Shown here one piece after another: positions 33,015 to 44,023 of a stretch of 64,000 nucleotides of DNA. The notes under the pieces were generated by a model. The model was given only the letters and a program-made list of their open reading frames with translations. It was not told the DNA's origin and ran no database searches. Numbering within the stretch: the first letter of the stretch is position 1; every line of letters begins with the position of its first letter. This DNA is from Aphanomyces cochlioides (lineage: Eukaryota; Oomycota; Saprolegniomycetes; Saprolegniales; Verrucalvaceae): the NCBI GenBank assembly GCA_019828595.1, contig JAHQRK010000002.1:2108001-2172000 (forward strand), in the 5' to 3' direction. The position numbers and the translations under genes are program-made.

Positions 33015-33202
33015 GGGGGAGTCAGTTTAGAAAAAGATTTGCTGCTTTTGATTTTGAGTTCTTGACTTAACGGAAAATCAAAATATAATACTCAACGTTT
33101 GAATTACTTATTTCCGATTTTCAAGGTGAATCAATATAGCAAAATCAATTTCAGAATGCTTGTGACACACGACCGGATAGACTCTTAATCACTTCTCTTT
33201 TC

Positions 33203-34384
33203 ATGTCTCGTCACTCAGAGCGAGCGGCAGTCCTCAGAGATGTCGACGCCATTGTCAAGCTTATGGTGGTCATGAATCCGTCTTTGCCTCCTGAGATAAG
33301 ACGCGAAATTGAAAAGTTATTGCGTATGTGTTTCATTCTTTCGAGTGCTCGGTATATGTACGAGAGGTCATTGTTGGCCAAGTACTTAGAGCAATTGTCT
33401 ATTCTGCCCTTTCTTCCTGTGAATGACTTTGTGCAAGAAGTGAGAGTCTCTCAAACTACATTTGCGTATATTTTACATCTTATTGAAAATTCTCCTGTGT
33501 TTGCCAGCGCGAGCAATCGTAGTCAGCGTCCTATCTGGATTCAGCTTGCTGTTGCACTGCACCGAATCGGTCACAATGGGAAAAGGAATTGGCCATGGTA
33601 CTGTTCGGGAATATACATTAAGAGTAATTTCATGTCTTGTGATGCTTTCTCAACGAGAAATTCGTTGGCCAAACAGTGATGAAAGGAGGGCGTTAGCCCA
33701 ATATCACGGAGAAACCTATGGTTTCCGTGGTAGTGTACTGACTGCTGATGGCACACATGTCATACTTTATAGAAAGCCGTCTTTGTATGGTGAAGTTTAC
33801 TTCAGCCGGAAAAAGGAGTACTCAGTGAATGTGATGCTAACCGTTGATCCTGCAAGACAAATTCGTCATGTAATTGTGGGGTGGCCCGGAAGTGTTCATG
33901 ACTCTACTGTGTGGACCTCTGGTGATCCCTTTCTGCGTCCTATGGCGTTCTTTGACTCAAATCAATATGTTATTGGTAACTCGGGTTTTGCGTTAACCCG
34001 TCGAATGCTAACGCCTTATCGGCACCCCTCCAGTCTCGACCCGGACAATGATCTCTTGAATACTCAGCTGTCTGCTTTGCGTGTCATTTGTAACATACAA
34101 ATGGAATACTTAAAGGGCGATGGTGCAGTTTGACTGAATTGCCTGTTGATATTCGCCACGTCGGCGATGTTCGAATTGTTTGCAAATGGATTTTGGCGTC
34201 ATGTGTACTTCACAATATCGTAAATCGACAACAAAACAACCTTGACGACGTTCCCGTATATGTCGAGCCAACAGACAAAAATGAAAAGCGAGACGCATCG
34301 TCGAAGACCGCCACAAATGAAGCAAGAGCTTGGCGCGAGAGTATTAAGAAAGAAGTGCTTGAGTTTTGTAGAGTTTACAATTAA
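33203..34384 (+). pseudogene. Harbinger transposase (DDE_4), catalytic residues lost
   Basis: DDE_4 nuclease fold with LTADGTHVILYRKPSLYGEV (first Asp), RHVIVGWPGSVHDSTVW and YVIGNSGFALTRRMLTPY, where the usual GDSGY Asp is Asn (AAC at 33978-33980). A frameshift near 33580 (HRIGHNG to KGIGHGTVREYTLRVI) and a second at 34092 break the frame. The second removes two bases exactly where the catalytic Glu codon belongs; the frame resumes H-T-N-GILKGRWCSL and ends with ILASCVLHNIV. Two catalytic positions lost plus two shifts mean no activity. Confidence 0.85.
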
Positions 34385-34423
34385 TAAAAAGAACATGATC
34401 TTGATATTTCAATCTTGCTGTTA

Positions 34424-35579
34424 TCATCCTGGAAATGCTATCTCTACTAGCTCTCTAATTATCTTGCTATCAGTGACTCCTGACCCTGCCAACTCACGAA
34501 TCATTTTCGCTTTCGTTTCTTGAATTCTTGTAGCAAGCATGCGTTCGTCATTGACTCTCTGATACTCAAATTTCTCTCTTTCCAGCTGACTTGCTTCAGC
34601 CTGAGCTTCCATGTATATGGTTGAGAAATCCTTTCTCTGTACGACCTTCTTTTCACTGACGGGAAATGCAGGCAACACAGCCCCAGAGGAGCGCTTGATG
34701 CCTCTTCTTTGTGCCTTTTTAACTTGTTTACAATTGGTTTTCACATAGTCACTCATCATTCCCTCTAGTATATATAATATTAGTGCATATTGTATTCATC
34801 ATACAAACCATTTTGATTCTCTTCATTTCTGCTTGACGGCTCATCCACACCTGGATCCTCGTTGTCGTTTTCATGCCAGTATGCATTGTTAGTCGGATCA
34901 TTTTCGTCGTTGCTTGATCCATATTCACTATTTGATCTTTCGTCGTTTCCATCATCTAATTTTACATGAATGATACTAAGGTTCATTTGATTACCATCCA
35001 AGCATGAAGTTTGAATGAGAACAGGAGGTCTCACGTTGGGACGGGCTCCAAACAATGAGTCCATTTCCTCGAATAGTGGCCAAATACTTTCTATCTTTGC
35101 TTGCACGGTGAAAATATCTACATCGACCTTAGAAAATTGACACATCAAATAGCAACGTACTTCGTTTGAAGTCTTTCTGTGTGAGTCCACGACCACTACT
35201 GTGAGCTCCTTGCCATTGCACTGCGTTTTGGTATGCCTTTTTAAAGGAGTCGTATCTAATACACTCGTTGAGCACGCTTGTGACACAACTACTGTCTATC
35301 GAGAGTCTACTACCTGGATTTTGCCTCACGTGTCGTCCATGTTGATCCTATAAGCGTTTCGTTGACGTAGTCTGCGAGCATTTGGTATCCGTGTGTTTTG
35401 GTGAGCCTTTGTCCTCCTTGGACTGATTTTCCCTTCGTGGCACTTCCTGTCATGATATTAAAGTTGTCTGGTATACGCAGAAAGTTTATGATAGCATAGC
35501 GCTCTTCAAGACTTGTCAAACGCTTCGACGACGCCATCTTCTCCATCGATTCTCGACTGACATCATTGGAGCCAGACAT
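34424..35579 (-). pseudogene. Harbinger partner protein (Myb/SANT-like)
   Basis: Begins MSGSNDVSRESMEKMASSKR at 35579. An N-terminal SANT/trihelix-like domain reads GYQMLADYVNE, then after a shift near 35310 YDSFKKAYQNA and GLTQKDFK. Another segment (34780-35286) holds IESIWPLFEEMDSLFGARPN and an acidic Asp/Asn-rich stretch; the last (34424-34759) is a coiled coil. Such proteins bring Harbinger transposase to DNA. At least two frame breaks are present. TTATCCGG lies two bases before the ATG on the coding strand. Confidence 0.68.
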
Positions 35580-35737
35580 TGTCCGGATAAAATGCCCTGT
35601 CTCTCCCGTCTCGATTTTGATTTTGAAAAAGCAAAAGCACCACCAGAGGAGCTTTTGCTTTTGTAAAAAAAATTTCAAGTGGGAAAATCAAAATCTTGAT
35701 TCTTCAAATGGACGATTTTCCTATATTGACTCCCCCA

Positions 35738-37521
35738 AATGCATTTGAGCTTGTGTCAAATGACGAAATTCGATTATAAAACTGTGAGTATAGTCTTTGT
35801 TCAATTATCACTAATGTCAAATTTCCATTCAGAAATAGCCGTAACCACAAGAATAGAACGAGTGGTGATCAGTAATTAGCTTGCACTGTCAATGGCGTCC
35901 AGTCGTGAAAGGATTATAAACGTTTGGAACGCCGTTGAGCTTCATAACAGAGATAGCATCAAGATACCTATCTTTGAGTATCCCATAAGATCATATACCA
36001 CCTATTCACCTCAGTCCGCACCTCATGCATAGGACTCTAAAAATCAGGCATTGTTGAGCACATATCTAAGCAAGAAGGGCGAGAACATAGAATCGAACTT
36101 TTTCGGAATTTTTTGTGTTGTATGCATGACAAAGAATTCCCAATATTCTTTGCAGGGGGCACACATTACAGCCAGTCCTCATATGCGATATGTGGCTCTA
36201 ACGACATCTTGGAACTCTAAACTCGTTTCCAATCACTTCTAGAGTAAGTCCCTCTAGAAAGCTTATGAAACATTGGAACCAACACAAAACAAAGTTCTCT
36301 TCCAGTCTAATGTCAGGAGAGCCCAATCGACAGAAAGAGTTTGTTCCACGGAACAAGAAGAAGCAGGAATAGTCCTTTTTCAAAGAACATATACACTGAT
36401 CTCACAGGCAGAAAGCAAACAATAAACAAGGGTATACTCAACACCTAGATCTACAAGGAGCCCAGCTCAAAGGAAATTGCTAAGTGATCGTTTCTCTTTA
36501 AAACGTAGCTAATGTACGCCATGACGCGCAATAAACACCGATATACATTAGTATAACTGCTTTCAAACAAGGTACAACTAGTAGATTGATTTGTTTGCTA
36601 GTTTTGCTTCCAATGTGTTCAACGCCACCTCATAATTTGCTTTTGTTTTGAAACGCAGCTTCGTCAGAGACAGCATGATCAATCTATGAAATTTTCTGGT
36701 TGAATAATATCAGTCAATTGATTATGGTGTTCTCTCAGATGACTTCGAACGACAGAGAAAATTCCATGGATAAATTAAAAAATTTGGGTGGCTGCTCGAG
36801 CTCAGAAGGCAACAGTCGATTTTTAAGAGTTGTGTGAGTCAAAACATGCCTTTCCATATCCAAAATACGACAAAGCATTTCACTATATAGCTAGCCAATT
36901 TTGGTGAATTATATATATGAAATTGTTCAACAGAGTATATTCCTTTCATGTCATAGTTCTTGGCATTACGAAAATCGTGTTTTTGACTTCAGCAGAGATT
37001 ATGCTAACACTAGGGTATCCGCTAAGGCATTATGCTGACATTGGTTTCTTGTGTCGATTGTCCATTTGTAAGTGGCTAGAAAGCTTCAACAGAAAATGTC
37101 TACGAGAGTAATCTTAGCTTTATCTAAATACCACGGCAAGGACATTACAAATTGACAATTACAGTACACATATACCCATTTTTCAATTATCAATGATACC
37201 CCGAGGAGCAACCTAAGCGAGATTTTACGTTAATGCGACTTCAAAGGACGATATTGATCCCTCGATGGTGAAGTCGCATCTACTTAGCATTTTGAGAAGT
37301 GAGAATAAGTGATCAGGAGTATTTGAGTCTTTTTTGTGCAATTATATAGGCTCAGTCAGTTGTTGGGGAGGTCTCAGCGATTTCAGTAGCAATGTCTTGC
37401 TGAATGTCTTGGTGTCAGAATTTATTGGAAAATCTCACGTTAGTGTTAATGACAAATCGCTTGCAACAGAAATAGTGTTACCAGTCGATTGGAATTATGT
37501 ACATTTATTTGTACGTATAAA
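35738..37521. other. AT-rich, no gene recognised
   Basis: Only short frames without domains on either strand (for example 36051-36242, 36917-37111). No RNA gene or clear repeat was recognised. Confidence 0.5.
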
Positions 37522-37949
37522 GGGTGGTTCCTGAAAACACATTTTGTGCAAAAAAGACACAAATTTCTGAACTTTTATTCTAAAATAATACAAATCGCAA
37601 ATCGCAAATCTCAAATACACATTTTGTCAACCATCCTTCCGTCGGAACACCTCCTTTGGGCCAAGCTCCACCACAACAGTTATCATCTTCGATAGCTCGT
37701 TGCTCTGCATGGATTAGCCATGTTATGTCATGCTTGACTGCATAGTGTTCCAAAAGGAAATGCCGAGGAGTTCGGAAACACGGTGAAGTCAATCATATGA
37801 CTGACGACAAAGCTCAGTAGGCGACGACGACTACAATGATGTGATGCACAATATTTTTTTTACCTATCACAAGGGACAATTAAATCTTGCTGAATGATTT
37901 ATATTTTTTGAAATGTGTACGACACAAATTGTGTTTTCAGGAACCACCC
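37522..37949. mobile_element. MITE with 20-bp inverted ends
   Basis: 428 bp. The left end GGGTGGTTCCTGAAAACACA and the inverted right end are identical over 20 bases and continue with (T/A)TTTGTG. No clean target duplication was found (AAA left, AAT right). The interior frame on minus (37580-37792) has no recognised domain. Superfamily unknown. Confidence 0.75.
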
Positions 37950-38299
37950 AATATCCGGATAGTCAACGTTGTCGCAAAGCAATTATTTTCATAAGAAACT
38001 TCACAACCCTCTTCCCCTCATCCAAATTTTCTAAATTCTTGGGGAAAAAATCACGTTGTCTGCACGAAAGTCGCACACTCGGTCGAATATTGTATGGAAG
38101 CATTTTTCCTTCCAATCAGCGATGACTAAGAATATGCAAATTTACCGTCCACTAATTATAATATGTTTTGACCAATTAATTTGGTATATTTTGAAACCTG
38201 AATTTGTTTTTCATAAGCAAGTCATTTTATCTTGTGCACTATTTTGAGCTACGTGGCAGGTGCACTCAGCATTCCTCTTTTGGGTGCCTTTTGTCCACG

Positions 38300-38320
38300 T
38301 CAGCGTTATCCGGACGTTTG
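38300..38320 (+). promoter_or_regulatory. TTATCCGG motif upstream of the exchanger gene
   Basis: GTTATCCGGACG lies about 95 bases before the ATG at 38405. Similar motifs precede HisRS, the SET methyltransferase and CEP164. A regulatory role is inferred from position only. Confidence 0.35.
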
Positions 38321-38404
38321 ATAACACACTTTCTGTGATCAGTTTCTGGCAGGGCCAATCCAAAGCCTCTGCATTTTCCTTTGTTGCTTGTCAATCGTCA
38401 ATCA

Positions 38405-40222
38405 ATGGCAGGTCGGTCGACGACCTCGCCGCTCGTCTTGTGGTGGAGCTGTCTCCTCGTCCTTTTGGCGACGTCTGTCCACGCCGAGTTTACATTTCCA
38501 GAAGGCTGCGTGCGCAGTCAATTCGCCGACGTTCCGGTGAAAGACCGCTGCGCATGTGCTCAAGCAACTCGTCCTGTGTGGCTTGACTATTTGACGTTCC
38601 ACTACTGCTCGATGGGCGATTATCAATGGGCCTCCATCTCTCTCCTGTCATTTATGCTGTGCGTTATGTTCTACATTGTCGCCGATACGACCGACCGCTT
38701 CACAGTGCCAGCCGTCACATTCATCACCCACTCGACAAAGATCGAACCAGGCGTTGCCGGCGCAACATTGCTTGCGTTTGCCAATGGAATGCCTGACCTG
38801 ATCTCGTGCGTTGCATCTTTTTCAGGCCGCAGCAAGCACATGGGTTTTGGAGTTGGCGGGCTTCTCGGAAGCGGCCTTGTTATATCATGCTTTACCCTTG
38901 GCTACCTTGCCTACCTCTCGAATGGCTTCCCCGTTCAAAAGCGACCACTCATGCGGGACGCTGTCTTTTATTTGGTTGCGCTTGCTGGCCTCGTTGGAGT
39001 ATGCACAGTCGGCTACGTCACCGTCACTATGTCTTTGATGGCTCTTTGTCTTTATGCTATGTACACAATTTCCATCATCTGGATGAAACCAGCCCAAGAA
39101 GACAATCTAGCTATTCCTCAGGAAACTCCTCAAGAGCCAGGAACGCCACCTTTGTCTCCAGAACCTGAGTTGGAACCCTCCTTGGAAGATGGCAATGCAA
39201 AGACTACTTCACCCAAAACTGTGGACGTGGAGCCCAAGGATATGCAAGAAGTACCTCTTGTCCTTGTCAAGCCGTCTGGTCAATACGTAGAAGTCGCACT
39301 GGACTCGCCTTTTGAAGAAGCTCTCGACATCGATACACCAACTGAAATCAGCGAGTCGTCCTTGGCTGAACGAGACGATGAGTCCTTGAGCAGTGTTGAG
39401 GTCAACAATCTCATGCCAAGCCGAACATTCGGAGAATACATGGACAGCATGACTGGGTGGACCAATTCCAGCTTTTTTGGCAAGTTTGCAACTGTCATCT
39501 TGTTCCCTATCTTATGGGCACGTCAAGTTACCGTGCCAACTCTCAACGACAACCTCCTAGTCCATCGTGGTGATGTGGTGTCTTGGGCATTTTGGATCCC
39601 TCCGTTCCTTGTCGGAGTCTGCACTCACTTTGCCGCTCCTTCAGAGCCTTTGCTTGCCCTGACTGCTTCTGCAAGTATTCTTGGAGCAGTGTATTCCTAC
39701 TTGTACGTCAACCGTTCGTGGTATTTCCGCTGTACTGTCATCTCTCTTGTGACATCTTCCATGTGGGTCTTTGTCGTCGGCCATGAAATCGTGGCTGCGT
39801 TGCATGTTGTCGGTGTGAGCCTTGGTATCTCTGGAAGCACTCTGGGCATCTTGGTACTGGCATGGGGCAACTCCATCGGCGATTTCGTCGGCAATGCAGC
39901 ACTGGCGCGCCAAGGCCACGCTCAAATGGCGACTGCAGCTTGCCTTGCAGGGCCAATCTTCAACACTCTAGTCGGCGGCGGCTTTTCACTTCTTCTGGGA
40001 TGCACTCAGTCTGTCGAACACATGGTTCCCCTCGGCACGACATCCGACAAGACAACGCTTCGCAGTGGATTTGTCGTCCTAAGTCTGTGCTTGTTGTCTC
40101 TTGTGGTTCTCTGCTGTCAGTATACGCTTCATGTATCCCTCACAAAGTGGTTTGGACTCTTCCTCATGGTCCTCTACTCGGTCTTTTGCGTCACGACGAT
40201 TGTGGAAGAAACAATGAGTTAA
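38405..40222 (+). CDS. Cation/calcium exchanger, NCLX/CCX type
   Basis: 605 residues, no intron. The ATG at 38405 is preferred to the upstream in-frame TTG at 38381; it gives an N-terminal hydrophobic signal (WWSCLLVLLATSVHA). Two exchanger alpha repeats are clear: GATLLAFANGMPDLISCVAS with a GVGGLLGSG loop near residue 120, and GSTLGILVLAWGNSIGDFVG with GPIFNTLVGGG near 485. About five TM helices precede a central acidic cytosolic loop (rich in Glu, Pro and Ser, about 235-340), and about six follow. The family swaps Ca2+ against Na+, Li+, H+ or K+ in mitochondria (animal NCLX) or endomembranes (plant CCX). Which ion and membrane apply here is unknown; the leader looks secretory rather than mitochondrial. 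Its 3' end lies 13 bases from the convergent HPS3-like gene. Confidence 0.9.
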   Translation: MAGRSTTSPLVLWWSCLLVLLATSVHAEFTFPEGCVRSQFADVPVKDRCACAQATRPVWLDYLTFHYCSMGDYQWASISLLSFMLCVMFYIVADTTDRFTVPAVTFITHSTKIEPGVAGATLLAFANGMPDLISCVASFSGRSKHMGFGVGGLLGSGLVISCFTLGYLAYLSNGFPVQKRPLMRDAVFYLVALAGLVGVCTVGYVTVTMSLMALCLYAMYTISIIWMKPAQEDNLAIPQETPQEPGTPPLSPEPELEPSLEDGNAKTTSPKTVDVEPKDMQEVPLVLVKPSGQYVEVALDSPFEEALDIDTPTEISESSLAERDDESLSSVEVNNLMPSRTFGEYMDSMTGWTNSSFFGKFATVILFPILWARQVTVPTLNDNLLVHRGDVVSWAFWIPPFLVGVCTHFAAPSEPLLALTASASILGAVYSYLYVNRSWYFRCTVISLVTSSMWVFVVGHEIVAALHVVGVSLGISGSTLGILVLAWGNSIGDFVGNAALARQGHAQMATAACLAGPIFNTLVGGGFSLLLGCTQSVEHMVPLGTTSDKTTLRSGFVVLSLCLLSLVVLCCQYTLHVSLTKWFGLFLMVLYSVFCVTTIVEETMS

Positions 40223-40235
40223 TAAATGTCATGTG

Positions 40236-43200
40236 TTAGATTATTTCGTGTTTTCGCACGCATCGAGCAAGAGCATCTAGAAATACGCTTGCGTCGGCTT
40301 GGTCTGGGATGATTGCTAAAAATTCTTGAGGTGTAAACGTGAGTGCCAAATGGTCCAGCGTGTCTTGAACAGTCGATAACAACTACAGCAATGAGTCATT
40401 CCTTGAGAAATAAACAGAGATACCTCAGGAGATAGTGGAGAAGTTGAGTCGAGTACAATGTGAAGGAATGTCATCCATTCATCCAACGAGTAGCAAAACG
40501 CTGTTGCATATCCAACCAAGTAACCGTAATATAATGGATTCCCATAGATCTTGCGCAGTCCATCTTCCAGCCTATTCGTCATCATGAGAGTGCAATTACA
40601 AGACTGCAGCTGTACCGATCGACTCGAGGCAAGATGAGGAGTTCCATGAGTGTTGGGATGGGGCCAGCATCTTTATAGAATGCGCACAATGTCGCCAAAG
40701 TTGCTGCATCCACAGTTGGCACCAGTTGGCAAGCAAATAGGTAAAGTTGGTGCAAAGTTTGATCAATGTGGGAATTCTTGGCTAACCCTGCAGTTGCATT
40801 CAAATACGGCTCGACAAAAGAAGGAACGGGAGTTTGTTTCTTGGGAAGAAGACTCGATCGCGATGCCAGAGCATGAGTAAGCATAGCTTTGGCATTTGGT
40901 GATGACACCAAACTCAGTCGTATGCACACGTGGATGTATTCGAGAGCGAGAGACGCTTGAATTGCTGTATCACCTCCTGGATATTTGCTCATATGGAGTA
41001 GCATAAAGTGCATTGCGCCAAGGACGTACACCTCAGAAGTTTCCAACGGTTGCGCAGCAGATACATTGGAGTGACCACTTCGAATGCGGCTGGCGGCATC
41101 CTCTCCTCCAAGAACTCCCAAGCAAAAGGACATAGCTGTCAAAAATGCATTTTGGTGTCCCAGAGCGCTGTAGAATATCAATTCAAGTGCGCTGAGCAAC
41201 TTGGTTGGTGCTTTTGCGAGTGAACCGGTGGCCAAAATTGATCGATAAAACATTGGCGGAACTGCCACTGTGTCTTCGTCGTTGGCGCGGCGGTGTTTTT
41301 GAATGAGGAACTCGGGATGTGTCACACATAAATGGATGAGCGGCTCGGGGTAGTTCTCTGCAAGCCACTCGATGCGATTTGAAATTGACGCGTCGCTGTA
41401 TTCATCGTCCCCTGGAAGAACAGCATGCTTGGCTTGAACAAATGACTCCAAGTCGGGAAGTCCTGTCGCTCGTATTAGAAGTACCAGGATGCCAATCCGA
41501 ATTAGCACGCTCTTGTGCTCGGCAAATCGTAGCTTGGCTAAGCAGTAATCAATGTCAAGGAGCGTCCAAGTCAGCGAGGAATCAATGGCCAAGCGAGAAA
41601 GTTGTTCGGGGGCGTGATCTCCATAGTGGCGCAAGACTACGCCGGTAAAGCTCACATCGTTGTCGTCGTCTCTCTCTACGGGGAGATAAAGTCCCAAGTA
41701 GTTGGCTGGGTCCTTCTGTGGAAACAAAAATGCTTCGAGGTAAACTGCCGTGGCATCAATCACATCTGTTGGGTCATTTGCCGTCTCGACCGATCGAAAC
41801 TTCACCAGGACATCGCGGGAAGGAACATTTGAAGCGACGTAAAGCAGTGCTGCCCTTGTTAGGTTGCGAAACGCTGGTGTCGTGTACAAATGAGCAATAT
41901 GAGCAGCACATGCGCGCGCCAAAGAATCATATAACGAGATTTCAAACTGCAAAGCCAGAGTTTCTTTCGTCAATCCCGACATGTCGTGGAGCGCATGGAG
42001 CCCCACGTCGGCACGGAATCGATAGAGTGAAAATAGACTGAGCAATAAATCCAATTGGTCTTTCGTGACAACGTGATTCCCTGAAGTCTCTACCTACAGA
42101 AACTAATGAGAACTGGTTAGGTTTTAGACGGGTACCTTGGCTTTTTCAAACATTGTCGAAGGCGGGCTCTGGGGAAACACTACGACACTTCCATCGGCCA
42201 TCTTGACTTGGGCTTGATGACGTCGCATTTCAAATGGTAGTGCGTGTGCTTTGCGTCTTGCAATTGCAGAACTGTTCTTTAGCGGATGCGATTCTTCAGT
42301 TAGGGAAGCTTGTAAGAGTACAGCGACGTAGCTGTCAAGAGCTACGATATTCTTCGCGACTGGTTCGTTGGGGAGGGGATGGACACCAAGAAGCTGCGGT
42401 TGAGTAGGCTGTGGTGCAAAAGTTGAATCAAGAGCCTTCTTTGCAGCAATGTGGTGGCATGGACTCCACAAGGACCAGACTTCAAGGCCAGCTAGCGTCG
42501 CTGCAAACAAAAACGAGCTGTTTGCAGTCACGCAATTCACTGGTGCCGAAAATTTATACATCATTGCCACTCGGCCAGATCTTGTCTCCAATGCACTTGT
42601 TGACTCGGTGAAACCTGCATTGGATGTCCCATTTGTGATGGCTATCGGTTCGATGACACCACGGATCGGATCAGCTTCGCGGCGAAGAATCTAAGTAAAG
42701 ACGCAATGTTAGATTCTCTAAGAGCCAAAATTACGTACCTTCTTTGCCATGAGATCACGGGTTGCGTCGACCTCGTCCGCAATAAAATAATAAAGAAAAG
42801 ATTCAGTCGCCGCGCTCACAAGAAGTCGAGCATATGTTCGGCTTTGAGCAACGCGGCTCGGATCGACCGTCTCTGGTAGGAAGCGCAATGCAGAGATGAC
42901 ATGGTTGGGAGGAACAAAGCGCTGAAGCAACACTTGGACTCGACTGTGGACATATCTAAGCATCAATGACGTGAGGTTCTACTCGGACTAAGGTGAGGAC
43001 CTACTCCAAAGCGGCATTCACACGGATGTCTTGATCGTGGACAAGCCCAGCTAGATTGTATGCTTCGAGTTGCGCGTCGTCTTTGCCCATGACTTGAACG
43101 ACGGCCTCATGAGCTACCGCAGTCGAGGTGCCACTGACGCTTGGGATTCGAATCATTGGAATCCAATCTTTCTCGAGGGTGTTGTAGATGAGCTCTTTCT

Positions 43201-43834
43201 TGCGTTCCAGCAACTTCGGCTTGACGTCTCCTCCATTGCTTTTGCTTCCAGAGGTTGCGAAAGCTGGTTCGACGATAATTTCCATCACTCGAACTTCAGT
43301 CGTCGATGCAATAGCCACGTAAGCTCCATGGACAGAAACGTATTGAATATCTCGATCCACCTTGAGCTCCATGACATGCTCGAAAAAGCCATCACTGGTT
43401 TGCCAGATGTTGACGCCAAACCCATCCGCTGTCGCGAGCGCGACACGGCCTGTGAAGCTGCACACGGAGAGACAAACAGATTCCGGTCTTGCAATCGCAA
43501 GGGGAAGTGTATATGCTCGCACGAGGTTTTGCGACGGCGAGGGGGTATTGGACGAACGCCAGTCGTGGTAGACGCAGAGGTAACAATCGCCATCGTCATC
43601 GTCAGCGCCATGCGTTTCGAGAGTCACAATGGCATCGCAAAACGTCGTATGATGCATGTCCAAGATGCGGCCATGAATCGACGAAAATTCGTGGAGGAGG
43701 ACAAGTTCGCTGGCTGAATAAATGCGAACACGACTTCCATCGCTCACTGCAAACGTTGCATCTCTCTCAGTCAGCGATGTACCGCAGATGCAGCTCGTTT
43801 CGCCGTGGGTTATCGTCCGAACCCCAGGCGCCAT
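40236..43834 (-). CDS. HPS3-like protein (BLOC-2 candidate), 6 exons
   Basis: Exons in coding order: 43022-43834, 42739-42978, 42136-42690, 40616-42093, 40424-40571, 40236-40382. The five GT-AG introns are 41-48 nt and the total is exactly 1127 codons. The N-terminal half is beta-propeller-like (AVSDGSRVRIYSASELVLLH, YLCVYHDWRSS, VCSFTGRVALATADGFGVNI), in the style of HPS3_N; the C-terminal half is an all-helical solenoid. The length (1126) is near that of animal HPS3 (about 1000). BLOC-2 acts in endosome-to-lysosome-related-organelle traffic. The HPS3 name rests on motif style and architecture, not an alignment; another propeller-solenoid trafficking subunit is possible. The gene model is firmer than the name. 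Confidence 0.7.
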
Positions 43835-44023
43835 GTTGACGCTCAACAAAATTCCTGATATGCGGTCGAAATATTTCCATGTTTCAACTAATTTGTACTT
43901 TCTCGCTCAAAATATATTTTCCATAAATATTCAAATATTAATAGATTGATTCATTTATTCAATTAATTTCTGATTTCGGTCATATAAATTTCACGATCGC
44001 AAGACGGAACAGGCACAATCAAC

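Larger units (their letters stand above)
33015..35737. mobile_element. PIF/Harbinger element with two convergent genes
   Basis: 2723 bp. The left end GGGGGAGTCAGTTTAGAAAA and the inverted right end GGGGGAGTCAATATAGGAAA form an imperfect TIR. The flanks are ATA and AAA, not a clean 3-bp TSD. It contains a DDE_4 transposase on plus and a Myb/SANT-like partner gene on minus, the standard Harbinger pair, with 3' ends facing each other about 40 bases apart. Confidence 0.8.
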
